A stretch of DNA of 64,000 nucleotides, taken from positions 558,001-622,000 of the forward strand of contig JAXGYX010000001.1 of assembly GCA_040772065.1 (NCBI GenBank), in the 5' to 3' direction. This stretch comes from JAXGYX01 sp040772065 (GTDB lineage: Bacteria; Bacillota; Clostridia; Saccharofermentanales; Fastidiosipilaceae). The notes beneath the pieces were generated by a model. The model was not told where the DNA came from and ran no database searches. It saw only the letters and a list, made by a program, of their open reading frames with translations. Shown in pieces: positions 62,332 through 64,000 of the stretch. Both the position numbers and the translations under genes were made by a program. Position 1 is the first letter of the stretch; the number at the start of each line of letters is the position of its first letter.

Positions 62332-63162
62332 ATGAAATTATCCACTAAATTACTCAGTGCGTTTCTGGCTGTGACCCTGCTGCTTTCACTGGCGGGCTGT
62401 GGCGGAAAGAACGAACCGGCAAAAGAAAAACTGACGGCGATCGCCGATCTGGAAACTGAAAAACTGGCGGCTCAACGCGGTACCATTGGGCATATCCTCG
62501 CGGAAGAGTTGGTCGGCGAGGAGAATGTCGACAATGTCACGACCTATGAAAAATATGTGGACGCCGTGACTTCGCTGGAGCAAGGCAAGGTGCGCGCGGT
62601 CATTATGGACGAGCGTCCGGCCAAACGGTTTGTTGAAGAGAAAGGAAACATGATCATCATGGAAGAGCCTCTCTCCAATGAAAGCTACGCCATCGCCTTG
62701 AAAAAAGGAAACGATGAATTGAAGGCGCGGATCGACGCCGCGCTGGACGAGATGAAAGCCGATGGCTCGCTGCAGTCCATTATCGATAAATACAACAGTG
62801 ACGTGGAGGTCAAACCTGAGGACATCGATTTGAACACCGGCGCCGCGGGTGGAACGCTGATCATGGGCACAGAGGCCGGCTTTGCTCCTTATGAGCTAAA
62901 GGTTGGCGATGGCTATATCGGCATAGACGTGGAAATGGCGGCGGCGATCGCCAAAAAAATGGATATGGAACTGGTCATCGAGAACATGAATTTTGACTCA
63001 CTGCCGTCCGCCGTCAACAGCGGGAAGGTCGACATGATTGTCGCCGGCTTGACTGTGACACCCGAACGTGAGGAAAACATGACGTTTAGTGTGGCGTATG
63101 TCGAAGACGCGCGCCAGGTCGCTCTTGTGATGAGCGATGATTACGCCGCTTCTGACAAATGA
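62332..63162 (+). CDS. Amino-acid ABC transporter binding lipoprotein, apparently circularly permuted
   Basis: A 276-residue lipoprotein (lipobox LAGC, C23) of the type 3 solute-binding family. The family parts are in swapped order. Residues 34-125 match the usual second lobe (IADLETEKLAAQRGT, GKVRAVIMDE, SYAIALKKGN) and 126-155 the usual C-terminal helices (ELKARIDAALDEMKADGSLQ). Residues 174-276 match the usual N-terminal lobe (TLIMGTEAGFAPYEL, GIDVEMAAAIAKKM, GLTVTPEREENMTFSVAY). Ligand residues expected from the family are all present (R246, D93, T51, T242). The new ends fall in the loop that normally joins the lobes. GGAGAG precedes ATG 62332. The permease follows 91 bp later. Confidence 0.85.
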   Translation: MKLSTKLLSAFLAVTLLLSLAGCGGKNEPAKEKLTAIADLETEKLAAQRGTIGHILAEELVGEENVDNVTTYEKYVDAVTSLEQGKVRAVIMDERPAKRFVEEKGNMIIMEEPLSNESYAIALKKGNDELKARIDAALDEMKADGSLQSIIDKYNSDVEVKPEDIDLNTGAAGGTLIMGTEAGFAPYELKVGDGYIGIDVEMAAAIAKKMDMELVIENMNFDSLPSAVNSGKVDMIVAGLTVTPEREENMTFSVAYVEDARQVALVMSDDYAASDK

Positions 63163-63253
63163 GGCCGGAACCGACCCGAACAGTCGGTGACGGATATAAA
63201 AACACAAGACCGGCGCCCAGGCGCGGTGTCTGCATCAGTTTGGAGGTGCGGTG

Positions 63254-64000
63254 ATGGAGGACAAGCGCTCGAGACAGCGCCTTGTGGAAGACAAAACTCC
63301 GCGGATCGACCGCGGCACGGCGGGCATTATGGTTTTCATCGTGCTGATTCTCTTTTTGCTGTATCGAGGCGGTGTTTTCACGGCGGAATATTGGCAGACG
63401 GTCGGCGATAAGTTTTTGGCGAATTTCATTCAGGAAAAACGATACATGATGCTGGTCAAAGGTCTGTGGGCGACGATCCAGATGACCTTGATCGCCGGAG
63501 TGATCGGAATCATTATTGGTCTGCTGCTGAGCCTGATCCGCGTCGCCTATCGGGGCGGCGCGCGGATCGGCATCCTGAATCTGATCGCGAATCTCTACAT
63601 CACGGTGATCCGCGGCACCCCGGTGATGGTGCAGATCCTGATTTGGAATTTCACCATTTTTGGCAGTGCGAGAAATGCCAACACGATGTTGATCGCCGCG
63701 CTGGCCTTTGGTTTGAACTCAGGCGCCTATGTCGCGGAGATCTTTCGCGCCGGCATCGAGTCGCTCGATCCGGGTCAGATGGAGGCGGGCCGCTCGCTCG
63801 GTCTGTCCTATCGCACGACGATGCAGAAAATCGTGTTGCCGCAGGCGACGAAACATTCGCTGCCAACCTTGTTCAATGAATTGATCACGCTGGTCAAGGA
63901 AACTTCGATCGCCGGCTATATCGGCATTGATGACCTCACGCGGGGGGGACAAAACATCCAAAGCATCACTTTGGACAGTTCCCAGCCACTGCTGATGGTC
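63254..64000 (+). CDS. Amino-acid ABC transporter permease (3' truncated by window edge)
   Basis: The first 249 residues of a HisM/GlnP-type permease. An extra N-terminal helix (about 24-42) precedes the transmembrane domain (KGLWATIQMTLIAGVIGIII, VIRGTPVMVQILIW). The EAA loop that contacts the ATPase is EAGRSLGLSYRTTMQKIVLP. GGAGGTG lies 6-9 nt before ATG 63254. It forms a transporter with the preceding binding protein; the ATPase gene is presumably beyond the window. Confidence 0.93.
   Translation, partial: MEDKRSRQRLVEDKTPRIDRGTAGIMVFIVLILFLLYRGGVFTAEYWQTVGDKFLANFIQEKRYMMLVKGLWATIQMTLIAGVIGIIIGLLLSLIRVAYRGGARIGILNLIANLYITVIRGTPVMVQILIWNFTIFGSARNANTMLIAALAFGLNSGAYVAEIFRAGIESLDPGQMEAGRSLGLSYRTTMQKIVLPQATKHSLPTLFNELITLVKETSIAGYIGIDDLTRGGQNIQSITLDSSQPLLMV

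Overview
The window is chromosomal DNA of roughly 50% G+C (by eye), most likely from an anaerobic, fermentative member of the Bacillota (Clostridia). Supporting signs are an L10-type ribosomal-protein leader, a T-box leader on pheST, ylxM-ffh, azlCD, a 3H-domain regulator, YsxC, strong GGAGG ribosome sites, and HydG, which implies an [FeFe] hydrogenase. I cannot name a genus. Nearly all of the DNA is coding and nothing resembles a prophage, a CRISPR array or an rRNA operon.

Layout. 1-1948: end of a histidine operon (hisA fragment, a hisF-hisI fusion, hisE). 2021-5999: rpmG-secE-nusG-rplK-rplA-[L10 leader]-rplJ-rplL, closed by a terminator with no rpoBC behind it. 6028-8378: two tandem copies of an IS30-family element, the second internally deleted, enclosed by a 13-bp direct repeat. 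8392-11300: rpsO and pnp. 11371-14474: a lipoprotein gene facing a leftward unit (membrane protein, M18 aminopeptidase, tRNA-Pro). 14659-18002: hydG, a Pro/Gln-rich DUF4190-type protein and an Lgt-like protein. 18084-21825: ylxM-ffh-rpsP-khpA-rimM-trmD. 21917-26238: sbcDC. 26265-34202: a degenerate phospholipase D-like protein, iolB, a membrane MutS-like ATPase, azlCD, a 3H regulator and murC.

34298-42387 is the most accessory-looking part: a class V aminotransferase, a LicC/PntC-like nucleotidyltransferase, an LCP ligase, a membrane-anchored PP2C phosphatase with a very long linker, a DegT aminotransferase, a phosphoglycosyl transferase and a GT2. Together these look like synthesis, modification and wall attachment of a surface glycan, possibly with a phosphonate or phospho-amine substituent. 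42435-45023 holds two tandem long PRPP synthetase paralogues, one lacking catalytic motifs. 45155-53570: ysxC, comEC, holA, icd, a SEC-C protein, asnS and radC. 53736-58372: mreC-mreD-mrdA, a degenerate methylglyoxal-synthase-like gene and dtd. 58455-62158: T-box, pheS, pheT. 62214-64000: an amino-acid ABC transporter whose binding protein has its two lobes in swapped order, plus a permease cut by the window edge.

Most noteworthy: the apparently circularly permuted solute-binding protein (62332-63162); the active/degenerate PRPP synthetase pair (42435-45023); the aminotransferase-nucleotidyltransferase pair heading a glycan locus (34357-42387); the HisF-HisI fusion; acidic tails on both SecE and NusG; the RGG tail of PNPase; and the legible L10 attenuator. 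Several enzyme-family members (PLD-like, one PRPP synthetase, the MGS-like protein) have lost catalytic motifs.
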